A program made the position numbers and the translations under genes. Under the pieces are notes generated by a model, which saw only the letters and a program-made list of their open reading frames with translations, was not told the origin of the DNA and searched no databases. Positions 26,335 through 34,331 of a DNA stretch of 64,000 nt are shown here, piece by piece. The stretch comes from Caballeronia temeraria (GTDB taxonomy: Bacteria; Pseudomonadota; Gammaproteobacteria; Burkholderiales; Burkholderiaceae): contig NZ_FCOI02000003.1 of assembly GCF_001544795.2 (NCBI RefSeq), positions 310,001-374,000 of the forward strand. Reading direction: 5' to 3'. Numbering within the stretch: position 1 is the first letter of the stretch; every line of letters starts with the position of its first letter.

Positions 26335-26739
26335 ATGAAACCTCGTCATATCGCCGGCATGGCGCTTTGCGCGGCCGCTGCCGTCACTGCCTTCACGGGC
26401 TCGATTACGCCGGCCGGGTTCGAAGCGATCGGCGCGGCGCATGCCGCATCGAAGATCGGCGACCTTGCGCCGTTTCGCGCGATCGCGACGGATACCGCCG
26501 CGCTCGTCGACAAGAACGACCTCGCCGGTGCGAAAGCGCGCATCAAGGATCTCGAAGTGTCGTGGGACGAAGCCGAGCCTTCGCTAAAGCCGCGCGCCGC
26601 GAGCGACTGGCATGTCGTCGACAAAGCGATCGATCGTGCGCTCGAAGCATTACGCGCGAAATCTCCCGTTCAAGCTGTTTGTAAGCAATCGCTCGCCGAT
26701 CTGCTGACAACCATCGACCGAGTCAACGGCAAACCCTGA
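26335..26739 (+). CDS. Small exported protein paired with the DUF347 protein
   Basis: A 134-residue protein with a signal peptide (cleavage after GAAHA, about residue 37). The mature domain is helical: [64 protein letters not shown] single Cys is present near the C-terminus (VCKQSL). The helical hairpin with conserved Trp/Asp resembles small periplasmic proteins that genome annotations sometimes mislabel 'histidine kinase'; there is no kinase motif. It follows the DUF347 gene by 19 bases with GGAG as RBS and is closed by a strong terminator, so the pair forms a two-gene unit. Periplasmic accessory role inferred. Confidence 0.75.
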   Translation: MKPRHIAGMALCAAAAVTAFTGSITPAGFEAIGAAHAASKIGDLAPFRAIATDTAALVDKNDLAGAKARIKDLEVSWDEAEPSLKPRAASDWHVVDKAIDRALEALRAKSPVQAVCKQSLADLLTTIDRVNGKP

Positions 26740-26747
26740 CCCACAAC

Positions 26748-26775
26748 GGAAAAGCCCTGCATACGGGGCTTTTCC
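26748..26775 (+). terminator. Rho-independent-type terminator
   Basis: GGAAAAGCCC (26748-26757) and GGGCTTTTCC (26766-26775) form a perfect 10-bp stem with an 8-base loop, right after the small exported-protein gene. Confidence 0.85.
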
Positions 26776-26936
26776 CGCATCAGCGACTTGAAATGCCTTT
26801 TTAAAAGTTTCCTAAAGGACCTAGGCTCGATGTCGTTATATAGACCAGCCGATGGGTTTCATCGGCTGCGCGGCAGGCGATGCATCGCCGTCCGCCCGCG
26901 TACGCGCCCAAGCGATGCAGCCACCTTGAGAGAGCT

Positions 26937-28493
26937 ATGTTTTCGACAATCAAAGGCCGACTGGCCTTGGCCATGACGCTTCTGAGCGTGCTGCTGATCG
27001 CAGTCGGCATGGTCGGACTGACCGGGATGAGCCGGTCCAACGCAGAAACGCATGACCTCTTCACGAATGAAATGCCGAGCGCGGTGTCGGTCGGCAACGC
27101 GGAAATGTTCATGGCGCGCGAGCGTCTCTCGTTCGACCGCGCCGCATTGAACGTCGGCACGCCCGCCGCCGAAGATGCAATCGGTCGCGGCGCGCTGATG
27201 CGCAAGATTTCCGACGACGCCTGGACGACTTACTCCGGCCTGCCCCAAGGCGCCGAAGAAAAAGCGCTCGCCGACAAGTTCAACACGCAGCGTCTCGCGC
27301 TGCAGAAACTGATCGACCAAGGTTATGCCGATGTCCGCGCCAAGGATCAGGCGAAGGTCATCGACGACGCGAGCGCGATGCAGGCATCGTTCAACGACTT
27401 CGCGAAGACGGGCGTCGCGCTGCGCAAACTGCAGTTCGATCAGGCGAAGGGCTCGTATGACGAAGGCCAGCAGATCTTCGGCATGTTCCGCATGGCCTCG
27501 ATCATCGCAATTCTGGTTGGCGTCGCCGCCGCGTTCTATACGTGGACGTCGTTGCGCCGTCGCATTTCGCGTCCGCTCGACGCGGCGCTCGCACAGTTCG
27601 ATGCCATCGCGGCCGGCGACTTGCGCAGTCATGTGAAGGTGACCTCGAACGACGAAATGGGCCAGTTGCTGCGCGGTCTCGCGACCATGCAATCGAGCCT
27701 CGTCGATACGGTGCGCACGGTGCGCGGCGGCAGCGAATCGATTGCATCGGCGACCAAGCAGATCGCGGCGGGCAACGTCGATCTTTCTTCGCGCACCGAG
27801 GAACAAGCGTCGGCGTTGCAGGAAACGGCGTCGAGCATGGACGAGCTGACCGGCACGGTGAAGCAGAACGCCGACAACGCGCGTCAGGCGAGTCTGCTGG
27901 CGGCGAATGCATCGGAGATCGCGGGCAAGGGCAGCCATGTCGTGTCGCAGGTCGTGACGACGATGGGCGAGATCAACCACAGCTCGTCGAAGATCGCGGA
28001 CATCATCACGATCATCGAAGGCATCGCGTTCCAGACGAACATTCTCGCGTTGAACGCGGCCGTCGAAGCGGCGCGTGCGGGCGAAGAAGGTCGCGGCTTC
28101 GCGGTCGTGGCCGGCGAAGTGCGCTCGCTCGCGCAGCGTTCATCGGCGGCGGCGAAGGAGATCAAGGAACTGATCGACAACTCGGTGGAGCGCGTGCAAT
28201 CGGGCACGGCGCTCGTCGACGAAGCGGGCCGCACGATGACGGAAATCAGCACGGCGGTGCAGCGCGTGACCGACATCATGGGCGAGATCGCGGCGGCATC
28301 TGAAGAGCAGAGCAGCGGCATCGAGCAAGTGGCGCGCGCCGTTACGCAGATGGATGAAGTGACGCAGCAGAACGCGGCGCTCGTCGAGGAAGCGGCGGCG
28401 GCGGCGCAATCGCTGGAAGATCAGGCGGGCGCGTTGCGCACGGCGGTGGAGACGTTCCGTCTTCACGATGAAGGCATGCGCGCGACGGCCTGA
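26937..28493 (+). CDS. Methyl-accepting chemotaxis protein (Tar-like)
   Basis: A 518-residue chemoreceptor: membrane helix 1 (about residues 8-30), a periplasmic four-helix-bundle ligand domain (about 31-185), membrane helix 2 (about 186-208), HAMP (about 210-262) and a cytoplasmic signalling domain with the highly conserved tip EGIAFQTNILALNAAVEA and RGFAVVAGEVR. No NWETF-type CheR-binding tail is present (it ends in EGMRATA). The ATG at 26937 was preferred over the upstream codon at 26880 because the first membrane helix starts right after it, preceded by GAGAG. It is a single-gene unit between two terminators. The ligand is unknown. Confidence 0.95.
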   Translation: MFSTIKGRLALAMTLLSVLLIAVGMVGLTGMSRSNAETHDLFTNEMPSAVSVGNAEMFMARERLSFDRAALNVGTPAAEDAIGRGALMRKISDDAWTTYSGLPQGAEEKALADKFNTQRLALQKLIDQGYADVRAKDQAKVIDDASAMQASFNDFAKTGVALRKLQFDQAKGSYDEGQQIFGMFRMASIIAILVGVAAAFYTWTSLRRRISRPLDAALAQFDAIAAGDLRSHVKVTSNDEMGQLLRGLATMQSSLVDTVRTVRGGSESIASATKQIAAGNVDLSSRTEEQASALQETASSMDELTGTVKQNADNARQASLLAANASEIAGKGSHVVSQVVTTMGEINHSSSKIADIITIIEGIAFQTNILALNAAVEAARAGEEGRGFAVVAGEVRSLAQRSSAAAKEIKELIDNSVERVQSGTALVDEAGRTMTEISTAVQRVTDIMGEIAAASEEQSSGIEQVARAVTQMDEVTQQNAALVEEAAAAAQSLEDQAGALRTAVETFRLHDEGMRATA

Positions 28494-28517
28494 AGGCTTT
28501 TGTCGTTCGATGATGCG

Positions 28518-28555
28518 CGGCTCGCGATCCTTCGGGACGCGAGCCGTTTCTTTTT
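28518..28555 (+). terminator. Rho-independent terminator with UUCG tetraloop
   Basis: CGGCTCGCG (28518-28526) pairs with CGCGAGCCG (28538-28546); inside, TCC and GGA enclose the loop TTCG. The tract TTTCTTTTT follows. It terminates the chemoreceptor gene. Confidence 0.92.
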
Positions 28556-28592
28556 GCCGAGCCATAACCGCCGGTAATCACCTCATGAGGCG

Positions 28593-28613
28593 AATTCAAT
28601 AGACGGCTATCGC
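28593..28613. promoter_or_regulatory. LysR-type operator motif, copy A (before MFS gene 28723)
   Basis: This 21-base site starts AATTCAATAG and ends TATCGC. It matches the site at 31669-31689 in 18 of 21 positions. The core ATAG-N4-CTAT is a short dyad. Because the other copy lies in the promoter shared by the LysR gene and the enolase operon, I infer that the same LysR protein (30709-31632) binds both places. Confidence 0.6.
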
Positions 28614-28671
28614 TCTTTTCGCGAGACTGCGGGGCGTCGGACCGATATATGGTCCGTCCTCGAAAAAGAGC
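28612..28671. repeat. Nested inverted repeats in the leader of MFS gene 28723
   Basis: The outer arms are GCTCTTTTCG (from 28612) and CGAAAAAGAGC (to 28671). Inside lies CGGACCgatatatGGTCCG (28638-28656), a 6-bp dyad with a 7-base centre. No T-run follows. It could be an operator pair or a hairpin in the 5' untranslated mRNA; it ends 51 bases before the MFS start. Confidence 0.5.
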
Positions 28672-28722
28672 ACGCGCAATGAGTCAGACAGCGCGCAACA
28701 AGCCTCGGAGGAGACATAGAAG

Positions 28723-30039
28723 ATGCTGCGTCGACCCAGAGTCACCCGTTCCGTACTCGCGCTGATGTGCGCGATGTCGTTCATCATGTATCTCGATCGC
28801 GTGAACCTGTCCGCAGCGGCGGGCCTGATACGCGATGATCTGCATCTCACCAATACCGATATCGGCCTCGTGTTCGGCGCGTTTGCTTATACGTATGCGA
28901 TCTGCCAGGTGATCGGCGGATGGTTCAGCGACCGTTTCGGCGCGAAGACGACGCTTGTGCTGTGCGCATCGATCTGGATCGTCGCGACCATTGCGACGGG
29001 TTTCGCGGGCGGCGTCGTGTCGCTCTTCTGCGCGCGCATGTTGCTCGGCGTCGGCGAAGGCGCGGCGCTGCCGGCGCAGGCGCGCGCGCTCGTCAACTGG
29101 TATCCGGCGAGCAAGCGCGGCTTCGTGCAAGGTCTTACGCATTCGTTCTCGCGTCTGGGCAATGCGCTTACGCCGCCTTTGATTGCGTTGCTGGTCGCGT
29201 TTGCTTCGTGGCGTGCTTCGTTCGTGCTGGTCGGCGCGCTGACGGCCGTCTGGGTCATCGTGTATGCGTGGTACTTCGCGGATAATCCGCGCAAGCATCG
29301 GCATATGACGGCCGAGGAAGAAGCGGAATTGCCGCCGGAGAACAAGGTCGCTGTCGACAAAACGCGCGAGCCGACGCCGTGGGCACGTCTTCTCAAACGC
29401 ATCTCGCCGACGATGCTCGTCTACTTCTGTTATGGCTGGACCGGCTGGCTCTTTTTCACGTGGCTGCCGACGTTTTTCATGCACGGTCGTGGGCTGGATC
29501 TCAAGAGTTCGGCGCTTTTTTCGGCGGGCGTTTTTCTTTCTGGCGTGGTCGGGAATACGGCGGGCGGTGTCATCTCCGATCGCATTCTGAAACGCACCGG
29601 CAATGTGGTCGCGGCGCGGCGCAATATGATCATCGTCGCGTTTCTGGGTGCGCTCGTGTTTCTCGCGCCTGTGATGTTTGTTAAATCGCTGCCGGTTATG
29701 GCGGCTTCTATGAGTCTCTCGTTCTTCTTTCTGGAAATGACTATCGGGCCGATCTGGGCCGTGCCGATGGACATTACGCCGAAGCATGTCGGGATTGCTA
29801 GCGGGCTTGTTAACGCCGGATCGGCTATTGCGGGGATTTTTTCGCCGATCGTGTTTGGGTTTATCGTCGATCGGACTGGGAGTTGGACTTTGCCGTTTGC
29901 TGGGTCGCTTGGGTTGCTTGCTGTTGGGATCGTGATGACGTTTTTCATGCGGCCGGATATTGCTTTGGATCAGAGCGATGATTTCGCTTCGGTTTCTGAA
30001 GGGGAGTTGGAGCTTGCCGAGCAAAGGGTCTCGCGGTGA
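28723..30039 (+). CDS. MFS transporter, ACS family (sugar-acid/hexuronate-type)
   Basis: A 438-residue, 12-helix transporter. The start MLRRPRVTRSVLALMCAMSFIMYLDRVNLS holds the LDRVN motif, followed by GGWFSDRFGAK and ARMLLGVGEGAALP; these are typical of glucarate, galactonate and hexuronate permeases of the ACS branch. GGAGGA precedes the ATG at 28723. Codon use changes along the gene: the first two thirds prefer C-ended codons, while from about 29700 to the stop T- and G-ended codons dominate. A LysR-type operator motif shared with the enolase operon lies upstream, suggesting that this is a second transporter of the same regulon although it is separated from it by the inverted repeat at 30067-30699. 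Confidence 0.88.
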   Translation: MLRRPRVTRSVLALMCAMSFIMYLDRVNLSAAAGLIRDDLHLTNTDIGLVFGAFAYTYAICQVIGGWFSDRFGAKTTLVLCASIWIVATIATGFAGGVVSLFCARMLLGVGEGAALPAQARALVNWYPASKRGFVQGLTHSFSRLGNALTPPLIALLVAFASWRASFVLVGALTAVWVIVYAWYFADNPRKHRHMTAEEEAELPPENKVAVDKTREPTPWARLLKRISPTMLVYFCYGWTGWLFFTWLPTFFMHGRGLDLKSSALFSAGVFLSGVVGNTAGGVISDRILKRTGNVVAARRNMIIVAFLGALVFLAPVMFVKSLPVMAASMSLSFFFLEMTIGPIWAVPMDITPKHVGIASGLVNAGSAIAGIFSPIVFGFIVDRTGSWTLPFAGSLGLLAVGIVMTFFMRPDIALDQSDDFASVSEGELELAEQRVSR

Positions 30040-30066
30040 TTTTTCTTTTTTTTGTTCTTTGCCTTC

Positions 30067-30699
30067 GCCGGATCCCGTTTTGTTGTTGGTCTATTTGCAC
30101 TGCCCCTGTGCGGGGCGGCAGTCACTTTCTTTGCTGCTGCAAAGAAAGTAACCAAAGAAAGCAGCTTCTCAGGCCCACGGTCACACGTAGTTTGGGTAGT
30201 TCTCTCGTTGAAAGTGGCACTCGCCTAAAGAGTGCCCTCGAAGGACTGACCGGGCTTGGATCGCACACGGTCTGACACGCTAGCCGTTTTAGGGCGCTGG
30301 TTCAGCTCGAAAGAGTTCCGGCACAGCGCTACGCGCTGCCGCCGGGTCTGCAAGGGAAACCAACGTGCGGCAGCCGCGGCGAGATGGAAACGTTAGTAGA
30401 GAAGCTCACGCAGTCCTGATTGACCGGTCGGCCGCGAAGCGGGCTGGAGCTATTTGGTGCTGAACCAGTTTGTTGTGTGGCGAGTGATGGCAGACCGTGC
30501 GCGAGCCAAGCCGGGTAATTGTGATGAGGGCACTCTTTAGGCGAGTGCCACCGAGGACGAGAGAACTACCCAAACTACGTGTGACCGCGGGCCTGAACGA
30601 GCTGCTTTCTTTGGTTACTTTCTTTGCAGCAGCAAAGAAAGTGACTGCCGCCCCGCACAGGGGCAGCGCTAATAGACCAACACGAATACGGGATCCGGC
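30067..30699. repeat. Long imperfect inverted repeat (about 208-bp arms) filling the gap between convergent genes
   Basis: The left arm (about 30067-30274) begins GCCGGATCCCG; the right arm (about 30491-30699) is its imperfect reverse complement. Shared blocks include ACTTTCTTTGCTGCTGCAAA, GTAACCAAAGAAAGC, ACACGTAGTTTGGGTAG and CACTCGCCTAAAGAGTGCCC. The centre (30275-30490) holds a further short complementary pair, GCTGGTTCAG and CTGAACCAG. The short frames inside (phrases such as VTFFAAAKKVT on both strands) do not look like real genes. I recall blocks of this kind as multicopy intergenic repeats in Burkholderia-group genomes. No transposase or target duplication is visible, so it is better called a repeat than an insertion sequence. 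Confidence 0.85.
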
Positions 30700-30708
30700 A
30701 AAAAAGAA

Positions 30709-31632
30709 TCAAGCCCGTCGAATTGCGTCGATGACCAATTGCGTAGCAGGACTAATCCGTCGATTCTTCCTGAGAATCAACCCATAGGGCGCGAGCCGCC
30801 CGCGCAACGGCGTGGCCAACGAAGCGATGGTATCGAGCGCAGCATAGTAGTCGGCAACAGAGCTAGGTAAAACCGCGAGCATGTCCGAATCCCGCAACAA
30901 CGACAACGTAGTAAGAATCGAAGAAGTCTCAACGGTACTCACCGGCGGCGCCACCCGTGACTCCCGAAATGTCTGATCGATGATCTGCCGCATAGGACTC
31001 GGATGCGGCTGCACAATCCACGGATACTTCGCCAGATCGGCAAGCTTCGGCTTTCCCACCATCCCCACAGCCGGATGATCCGGCCGCGCAACGATCGCCA
31101 GCGCCTCCTCCGACAAAGTCTCAAACGTCAGATCCAGCGCCGAAAAACCATAAGGAATGCGCCCCACCACGATATCAAGCTGATCCTGCTGCAAAGCCTG
31201 CACGAGCACATCGCTGGTATCGATCTGCACGCTGATCTGCAAGCGCGGATGCGCTTCCTTCAACCCGACGATCACCTTCGTCAGCAAATCCGGCGCCGGC
31301 GCCATCACCGCGCCAATCCGCACCTTGCCGATATCCCCCGCTTCGATCGCCGCCAGTTCCTCGCGCAACTCATCGAGGTCCTCGAACACGACGCGCGCAT
31401 AGCGCATCACCGCCTCGCCGTAGATCGTCGGCTCCATGCCGCGCGCATGGCGCACGAACAACGACGCGCCGATCGTGTCCTCCAGTTCCTTCAGCGCCTT
31501 CGTCGCAGCGGGCTGCGTCATCGCGAGCTCGTCGGCGGCGCTTCTCAGCGATTCGGTTTCGGAGAGCGCCATCATCAGTTGCAGATGACGCAGGCGCAGG
31601 CGTTTGCGGATGGTCGTTGCGGGCGCGATCAT
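30709..31632 (-). CDS. LysR-family regulator (GbpR/CbpR-like) of the sugar-acid locus
   Basis: A 307-residue LysR protein whose HTH (LRLRHLQLMMALSETESLRSAADELAMTQPAATKALKELE, about residues 13-52) has the 'MTQPAATKAL' recognition helix of the GbpR-like subgroup, which controls sugar and sugar-acid genes. The effector domain follows from about residue 95 (VRIGAVMAPAPDLL). It is divergent from the enolase operon. One half-site begins 5 bases upstream of its start codon, so it probably represses itself. Its 3' end, next to the inverted repeat, shows T-rich codons unlike its 5' end. Regulation of both 31786-37239 and the MFS at 28723 is inferred from the shared motif. Confidence 0.9.
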   Translation of the reverse strand: MIAPATTIRKRLRLRHLQLMMALSETESLRSAADELAMTQPAATKALKELEDTIGASLFVRHARGMEPTIYGEAVMRYARVVFEDLDELREELAAIEAGDIGKVRIGAVMAPAPDLLTKVIVGLKEAHPRLQISVQIDTSDVLVQALQQDQLDIVVGRIPYGFSALDLTFETLSEEALAIVARPDHPAVGMVGKPKLADLAKYPWIVQPHPSPMRQIIDQTFRESRVAPPVSTVETSSILTTLSLLRDSDMLAVLPSSVADYYAALDTIASLATPLRGRLAPYGLILRKNRRISPATQLVIDAIRRA

Positions 31633-31636
31633 GCGA

Positions 31637-31689
31637 GCGATAACTCCAGGAAATAGCCTGATGCAAATAATTCAATAGTCAGTTATCGC
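31637..31689. promoter_or_regulatory. LysR operator pair in the LysR/enolase divergent promoter (motif copy B)
   Basis: GCGATAACT at 31637-31645 and AGTTATCGC at 31681-31689 form a perfect 9-bp inverted repeat 35 bases apart. The right half belongs to the 21-base motif at 31669-31689 (AATTCAATAG, then TCAG, ending TTATCGC) that recurs before the MFS gene at 28723. A two-site layout with one site overlapping the regulator's own leader is typical of LysR control. Confidence 0.65.
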
Positions 31690-31785
31690 GGAGTTTCGCA
31701 CACTAGCGCTACCCGAAACAGCCGCGCAAACCCTCGCATCGGGCAATACGCGCGGCATCAGTCGAATCACACGGAGACACCGACG

Positions 31786-32961
31786 ATGAAGATCAAGCAT
31801 GTCCGCGCACGCGTTTTCGAATGGAAAGGCAAGGTCGTCCCGCCGCAAGCGCATTTCTGCACGAACGCCGTCGATATCCTCTACGAACGCGGCGATGCAA
31901 TGGGCTCGTTCCGCTTCCACGGCTGGCTCGTCGTCGAGATCGAATGCGACGACGGCACCGTCGGCATCGGTAATTGCGCGCTCGCACCGCGCGTCGCGAA
32001 GCAGATCGTCGATGAATATCTCGCGCCCATCGCCATCGGCGAAGATCCATTCGATCACGAATACATCTGGCAGAAAATGTATCGGCGCACGCACGCATGG
32101 GGCCGCAAGGGCATCGGCATGGCGGCGATCTCGGCGATGGACATCGCGCTGTGGGACATCATGGGCAAGGCCGTGAAGAAGCCCGTGTTCAAACTGCTGG
32201 GCGGCCGCACGAAAGAAGAGATCTGGTGCTATGCATCGAAGCTCTATAACAACGACGATCGCGACGCCTTCCTCGCCGAAGCGCAAGGTTATCTCGACCA
32301 GGGCTTCACCGCGATGAAGATGCGCTTCGGCTATGGCCCGAAAGACGGTCCAAAAGGCATGGCAAAGAATCTCGAACAGGTACGGCTGTTGCGCGAGCTC
32401 GTCGGCGATGAAGTCGACATCATGCTCGAATGCTATATGGGCTGGACGCTCGAATATGCGCGCCGCATGCTGCCGCGTCTCGCCGAATTCAATCCGCGCT
32501 GGCTCGAAGAACCCGTGATCGGCGACGACGTCGAGGGCTATCAGGAACTGAAGAAGATGAACATCGTGCCCATCTCCGGCGGCGAGCACGAGTTCACGAG
32601 TTATGGCTTCAAGGATCTGCTGGAACGCCGCGCCGTCGACGTCATTCAGTACGACACGAATCGCGTGGGCGGCATCACGGCCGCGCGCAAGATCAATGCA
32701 ATGGCCGAAGCGTGGTCGGTTCCCGTGATTCCGCACGCGGGTCAGATGCACAACTATCACCTGACGATGTCGAGCACCGCGAGCCCGATGTCCGAGTTCT
32801 TCCCGGTGTTCGATGTCGAAGTGGGCAACGAGCTGTTCTATTACATCTTCGAGGGCGAACCGCAGCCGGAAAACGGCTATCTGCAACTCTCCGATGAAAC
32901 CCCGGGCCTCGGCATCACGCTGTCCGACAAGCATCTGAGCGACTTCAATATCATCGAATGA
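31786..32961 (+). CDS. Enolase-superfamily sugar-acid dehydratase (rhamnonate-dehydratase-like)
   Basis: A 391-residue protein of the mandelate racemase/muconate lactonizing group. The capping domain (residues 1 to about 130) includes [19 protein letters not shown]. The barrel carries MKMRFGYGP (substrate Lys/Arg region), MLECYMGW and WLEEPV as metal-ligand positions, [18 protein letters not shown], and [11 protein letters not shown] with the general-acid/base His. The HAGQMHNYH end and GEHE block place it nearest L-rhamnonate dehydratase-type members, which remove water from an aldonate to give a 2-keto-3-deoxy acid. It is the first gene of a five-gene operon with transporter, PdxA-like, lactonase-like and DHDPS-type genes. 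The exact sugar acid is unknown. Confidence 0.88.
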   Translation: MKIKHVRARVFEWKGKVVPPQAHFCTNAVDILYERGDAMGSFRFHGWLVVEIECDDGTVGIGNCALAPRVAKQIVDEYLAPIAIGEDPFDHEYIWQKMYRRTHAWGRKGIGMAAISAMDIALWDIMGKAVKKPVFKLLGGRTKEEIWCYASKLYNNDDRDAFLAEAQGYLDQGFTAMKMRFGYGPKDGPKGMAKNLEQVRLLRELVGDEVDIMLECYMGWTLEYARRMLPRLAEFNPRWLEEPVIGDDVEGYQELKKMNIVPISGGEHEFTSYGFKDLLERRAVDVIQYDTNRVGGITAARKINAMAEAWSVPVIPHAGQMHNYHLTMSSTASPMSEFFPVFDVEVGNELFYYIFEGEPQPENGYLQLSDETPGLGITLSDKHLSDFNIIE

Positions 32962-33007
32962 CGATGCGACCGCGGGCCGATGCAGCCCCAGGCGAACGGA
33001 GACGAAC

Positions 33008-34306
33008 ATGGAAAGCAGAATCGAAGCTCACACGGCGCACGACGCCGCCTCGTCCACACACGCAACGAGCGTGCGCTGGCGCATCTTCGGCGTCGTGTTT
33101 CTCATCACGCTGATCAACCTCGTGGACCGCATCTCGCTTTCCATCGCGATGCCCGCCATCGCGAAAGAGTTCGCCCTCTCGCCTACGATGCAAGGGCTCG
33201 TGCTGTCGAGCTTCTTCTGGTCGTATGCGCTGCTGCAGATTCCGGGCGGCTGGCTCATCGACAAACTCGGGCCGCGCAAGGTCGTTGCGGGCGCAACCGT
33301 CTTATGGGGTCTCTTTCAGACCTTGATGGGCGCGGCCACCGGCGGCGTGTCGATGCTATTTCTGCGCGTGGGTCTCGGCGGTGCGGAAGCGCCGCTCTTT
33401 CCCGCGGGCAGCAAGCTCAACGCGCTGTGGCTGTCTCGCAAGGAACGCGCGCGCGGCGCGGTGCTGATGGATGCAGGCTCGCCGCTCGGCGCCGCGATCG
33501 GCGGTCTCGCGATCTCGAACCTCATTCTCATGTTCGGCTCGTGGCGCACCGCGTTCGTCGTCGCGGGGCTTGCGACCATCGCATGTGGATGGCTCGCATG
33601 GCGCTATCTGCGCGACGATCCCGCGAAGCATCCCGGCGTGAATGGCGCGGAACTCGCGCATATCCACGACGGCGCGCCGCCCGTAGCGGGCACAGCGAGC
33701 ATGAGCCACGACGATGCACCGCTGCCGCTGCGTTCGACCATCGCCATGTGCGTCGGGCGCATGAGCTGGGCGATGATCTTCTTCGGCCTGCTTACGTGGG
33801 GCCCGAGTTATCTGACGCAGGCACGCGGTTTGAGCCTCTCGCAGATCGGCGCGGCGACCTTCTTCATCTTCCTTGCGGGCGCGCTCGGTTCGCTTTCAGG
33901 CGGCTTCCTGTGCGATGCCTTGTGCGCGATGAACCTGTCGCGCGGTAAAGTCGTGAAGACGATGATCGCGGTCTCCGGCATCGCAACGCTCGCCGTGTTC
34001 GCCACGCTGCCGACGATCACATCGCCTGTCGTCGCTGTTGCGGTGCTGTGCGGCGCGTCGTTCCTGCTGATGTGGGGCAGCCTCTACTGGAGCCTGCCTT
34101 CGTTGCTCGCGAGTCCCGGCCGCGTCGGACTGCTCGGTGCGTGCATGAATTGCGCGGGCAGCATCGGCGGCATTTCGATTCCGCTCATCACGGGCTTCAT
34201 TCTTCAGCGCACCGGCTCCTTCGATGCGGTGCTGCACTTTTACGGCGCGTGCGCGCTCGTGTATATCTTCGGTTCGATCGCCATCGACCTGCGCCGCACG
34301 CGCTAA
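33008..34306 (+). CDS. MFS transporter, ACS family
   Basis: A 432-residue, 12-helix transporter with TLINLVDRISLSIAMPAIAKEF in helix 1 and GGWLIDKLGPRK in the first cytoplasmic loop; these fit the ACS branch but differ from the 28723 protein (VDRISLS rather than LDRVNLS). GGAG precedes the ATG at 33008. It lies 46 bases after the dehydratase gene and 25 bases before the PdxA-like gene, so it is the operon's own importer. Having two ACS-type transporters under one operator motif suggests related substrates such as aldonate stereoisomers, which is inference. Confidence 0.9.
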   Translation: MESRIEAHTAHDAASSTHATSVRWRIFGVVFLITLINLVDRISLSIAMPAIAKEFALSPTMQGLVLSSFFWSYALLQIPGGWLIDKLGPRKVVAGATVLWGLFQTLMGAATGGVSMLFLRVGLGGAEAPLFPAGSKLNALWLSRKERARGAVLMDAGSPLGAAIGGLAISNLILMFGSWRTAFVVAGLATIACGWLAWRYLRDDPAKHPGVNGAELAHIHDGAPPVAGTASMSHDDAPLPLRSTIAMCVGRMSWAMIFFGLLTWGPSYLTQARGLSLSQIGAATFFIFLAGALGSLSGGFLCDALCAMNLSRGKVVKTMIAVSGIATLAVFATLPTITSPVVAVAVLCGASFLLMWGSLYWSLPSLLASPGRVGLLGACMNCAGSIGGISIPLITGFILQRTGSFDAVLHFYGACALVYIFGSIAIDLRRTR

Positions 34307-34331
34307 TAACCGACCAACGGACCCTACGAAC

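Noticed and set aside
30036..30787. Short frames inside the inverted repeat, with the phrase VTFFAAAKKVT on both strands
   Set aside because: They arise from the repeat itself and its self-complementary core; no ribosome binding sites or protein-like composition.
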